The notes beneath the pieces were generated by a model. That model did no database searches, was not told where the DNA came from, and was given only the letters and a program-made list of their open reading frames with translations. A stretch of 64,000 bases of DNA, taken from NCBI RefSeq assembly GCF_900101345.1, contig NZ_FMUX01000008.1, forward strand, positions 191,554 through 255,553, in the 5' to 3' direction. The DNA comes from Desulfoluna spongiiphila (lineage in GTDB: Bacteria > Desulfobacterota > Desulfobacteria > Desulfobacterales > Desulfolunaceae). Made by a program: the position numbers and the translations under genes. Of this stretch, positions 62,116 through 64,000 are shown piece after piece; position 1 is the first letter of the stretch, and each line of letters starts with the position of its first letter.

Positions 62116-63647
62116 TGCAACCCTCCCTCATCATCCCCCTTGCGGTCTATCTTGTCCTGGTCTACCTGCTGGCCGCTTACGCCAACCGGATCCTCTCCAA
62201 AAGCGGCAACTTCCTTGAAGAATACTTTATCGGCAGCCGCCAGATGGGCGGTTTTGTCCTGGCCATGACCCTGGTGGCCACCTACACCAGCGCCAGCAGC
62301 TTTGTGGGGGGGCCCGGTATCGCCTACAAAATGGGCCTGGGCTGGGTACTCCTGGCCATGATCCAGCTGCCTGCGGCCTGGCTCTCGTTGTCGGTGCTGG
62401 GAAAAAAATACGCCATCATCGCCCGGCGCATCAACGCCGTCACCATCAACGACATCCTGCGCGCCCGCTATGACAACCAGTGGGTGGTGATCTTCGGGTC
62501 CCTGGCCCTGGTCACCTTCTTCATCGCCGCCATGGTGGCCCAGTTTGTGGGGGGCGCCCGGCTCTTTGAGGGCATGACGGGCCTCTCCTACAACACCGGC
62601 CTGATCATTTTCGCCTCCACCGTGGTGCTCTACACCACCATCGGCGGATTCCGCGCCGTGGCCCTCACCGATGCCGTCCAGGGGGTGGTCATGCTTGTGG
62701 GCACCACGGCCCTTCTGGCAGGAGTCATCAAGGCCGGCGGAGGGATCCCCAACCTGGTGGCCTCCCTCCACGCCGTGGATCCGGCCCTCATCACCCCGGC
62801 CGGGCCCAACGGGTTCCTCAGCAAACCCTTTATCCTCTCCTTCTGGGTGCTGGTCTGCTTCGGGGTCATCGGCATACCCCACACCGCCGTACGATGTTTC
62901 GGCTACAAGGACAGCCGCGCCATGCACCGGGCCATCATCGTCGGGACCTTTGTCCTGGGCTTTCTCATGCTCGGCATGCACCTGTGCGGAGCCTTCGGCA
63001 GGGTCATCGTTCCCGGCCTCACCGCTGGGGACAAAATCATGCCCGCCCTGACCCTGAAAGTCCTTCCCCCGGTCTTTGCAGGCATTTTCCTGGCCGGGCC
63101 CCTGGCCGCCATCATGAGCACCATCGACTCCCAGCTGATCCTTGCCTCGGCCACCATCGTCAAAGACCTCTACATCAATTACATCAAAAAAGAGACCCCC
63201 GAGACCGATGACATAAAGGAGGGCCGACGGCCCCTCATGAAACGCCTCAGCTTCTACACCACGGCGATCCTGGGGCTCATTGTCTTCGGTGCCTCCTTCA
63301 ACCCCCCGGACCTCATCGTCTGGCTCAACCTCTTCGCCTTCGGTGGCCTCCAGGCCGCCTTCCTCTGGCCCCTGGTCCTCGGCCTTTACTGGAAACGCGC
63401 CAACGCCTTCGGTGCCCTGGCCTCCATGGTCGTGGGCGTGGGGTCCTACTTCTTTTTTGCCGTCTACGTCAAACGGGTGGCAGGCATGCATGTCATCGTA
63501 CCGGTCCTGGCCATCACCCTGGGCGTCTTCGTCCTTGTGAGCCTTCTCACCCCCAAACCCCACAAGGCCACCCTGGACCTCTTCTGGGGAACCGGCAACT
63601 GCCGGGCTGGAAAAAAACCAAAAGCGATACCTCCGGCGGCAAGGTGA
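62112..63647 (+). CDS. panF: sodium/pantothenate symporter
   Basis: A 511-residue member of the sodium:solute symporter family with about 13 helices, taking up vitamin B5 for CoA. Key blocks: LVATYTSASSFVGGPGIAYK (sodium site region), GKKYAIIARRINAVTINDIL and FLAGPLAAIMSTIDSQLILA. The yhdT-panF order supports pantothenate over other SSS substrates. The last ten codons (KPKAIPPAAR then stop) lie inside the dispersed repeat R6, which therefore supplies the stop codon; the pre-repeat end of the protein may have been different. Confidence 0.92.
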   Translation: MMQPSLIIPLAVYLVLVYLLAAYANRILSKSGNFLEEYFIGSRQMGGFVLAMTLVATYTSASSFVGGPGIAYKMGLGWVLLAMIQLPAAWLSLSVLGKKYAIIARRINAVTINDILRARYDNQWVVIFGSLALVTFFIAAMVAQFVGGARLFEGMTGLSYNTGLIIFASTVVLYTTIGGFRAVALTDAVQGVVMLVGTTALLAGVIKAGGGIPNLVASLHAVDPALITPAGPNGFLSKPFILSFWVLVCFGVIGIPHTAVRCFGYKDSRAMHRAIIVGTFVLGFLMLGMHLCGAFGRVIVPGLTAGDKIMPALTLKVLPPVFAGIFLAGPLAAIMSTIDSQLILASATIVKDLYINYIKKETPETDDIKEGRRPLMKRLSFYTTAILGLIVFGASFNPPDLIVWLNLFAFGGLQAAFLWPLVLGLYWKRANAFGALASMVVGVGSYFFFAVYVKRVAGMHVIVPVLAITLGVFVLVSLLTPKPHKATLDLFWGTGNCRAGKKPKAIPPAAR

Positions 63648-63711
63648 GCCACCTTGAAAGCTGGTTGCCGCTGCGCTTTAACCCTCGTTCCTCGGGTTAA
63701 ATCACTGCGGC
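63629..63711 (+). repeat. dispersed palindromic element, copy R6 (contains the panF stop)
   Basis: ACCTCCGGCGGC, hairpin 1 (CAAGGTG/CACCTTG), and hairpin 2 with arms 63667-63684 and 63694-63711 around TCGTTCCTC. The flank AAAAGCGATACCTCC is shared with the tandem repeat at the window's right edge. Confidence 0.85.
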
Positions 63712-63784
63712 ATTGATGGGTGACCTGTATATTCACTATGTATCTTAGCCCTTATGATTCATTGAATCATTTCAGGCACAGAAA

Positions 63785-63822
63785 CAAAACACCCCGCAAG
63801 AAGTCTCTTGCGGGGTGTTTTG
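63785..63822 (+). terminator. strong terminator after panF
   Basis: A 17-base perfect stem starting CAAAACACCCCGCAAGA, with a 4-base loop, followed by a T-rich stretch. Works in either direction. Confidence 0.9.
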
Positions 63823-63861
63823 TGTTTTCAAATCTGTAACTATTCAGCTCTTAAAAAGCTA

Positions 63862-64000
63862 CCTTCTATGATTACGGCCTGATGAATCACAGGGTCAAGA
63901 GGGCCCAGGAAAAAACAAAAGCAATGCCTTCTATGGTTAAAGTTCGGATGAATCACAGGGTCAAGAGGGCTCAGGAAAAAACAAAAGCAATGCCTTCTAT
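63862..64000 (+). repeat. 65/66-bp tandem repeat running off the right edge
   Basis: Two full units beginning CCTTCTATG and containing GATGAATCACAGGGTCAAG, plus the start of a third. Differences are a few substitutions and one indel. The unit's end AAAACAAAAGCAATGCC resembles the flank that leads into R6 and R3. The array's total length is unknown. Confidence 0.85.

Noticed and set aside
61998..63563. 521-codon minus-strand frame opposite yhdT-panF
   Set aside because: Extremely Gly/His/Asp-rich, without helices or motifs. The plus strand encodes a clear symporter.
1..64000. rRNA, tRNA, CRISPR arrays, prophage or transposase genes
   Set aside because: Scanned by eye on both strands; nothing recognisable. 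Small tRNAs could be missed without a search tool.

Overview
The window looks like chromosomal DNA from a GC-rich Gram-negative anaerobe of the Desulfobacterota (the former Deltaproteobacteria). This is inferred from gene content and protein style: many zinc-ribbon, PilZ, DUF4388 and roadblock proteins, paired MglA-type GTPases, a YhdT/PanF pair, a propionate-type CoA-transferase, and a GlmU-like beta-helix protein next to glmM. The genus cannot be named from the sequence alone. I saw no rRNA, tRNA, CRISPR array, transposase or phage gene.

Layout. 1-4.2 kb: start of pgi (minus), a GlmU-like beta-helix protein, glmM, and a Bax-inhibitor-1 membrane protein. 4.5-14.3 kb: a plus-strand housekeeping run with a small unknown gene, xseA-xseB-ispA-dxs-tlyA (isoprenoid precursors plus nucleic-acid enzymes), an EF-G-like GTPase and a PLP aminotransferase. 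14.3-29 kb: the accessory heart of the window, a minus-strand block in two transcription units separated by purC. It encodes two MglA-like GTPases, one or two roadblock proteins, a PilB/GspE-like ATPase with an unusual helical N-terminus, three PilZ proteins, a REC-DUF4388 regulator, a DUF4388 double cNMP-fold protein, a zinc-ribbon/Cache/HAMP receptor without an output domain, and several unknown helical proteins. It has the parts expected of a cell-polarity or pilus/secretion control system and is the best candidate here for an undescribed system.

29.7-41.6 kb: tex, dtd and dacB (plus), then folE2, ttcA, rpoZ, greA, pssA-psd and tsaB-lon (all minus). 42-47 kb: prepilin peptidase, a CoA-transferase with an extra C-terminal domain, an HU protein and another PilZ protein. 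47-57.5 kb: uvrC-uvrB, cysS, ispF, glnS and a PlsC-like acyltransferase fused to an alpha/beta hydrolase (all minus). 57.8-64 kb: an EamA transporter, an outer-membrane porin with a helical, compositionally different insert, and yhdT-panF.

A dispersed palindromic element beginning GCCTCCGGCGGC recurs through the window. It sits just downstream of, or inside, the 3' ends of glmM, pilD, panF and glnS in the sense orientation. The stem arms differ between copies but keep base pairing, while the loop stays nearly constant, which is direct covariation evidence for a conserved structure. A 65/66-bp tandem repeat sharing the element's leading flank runs off the right edge.
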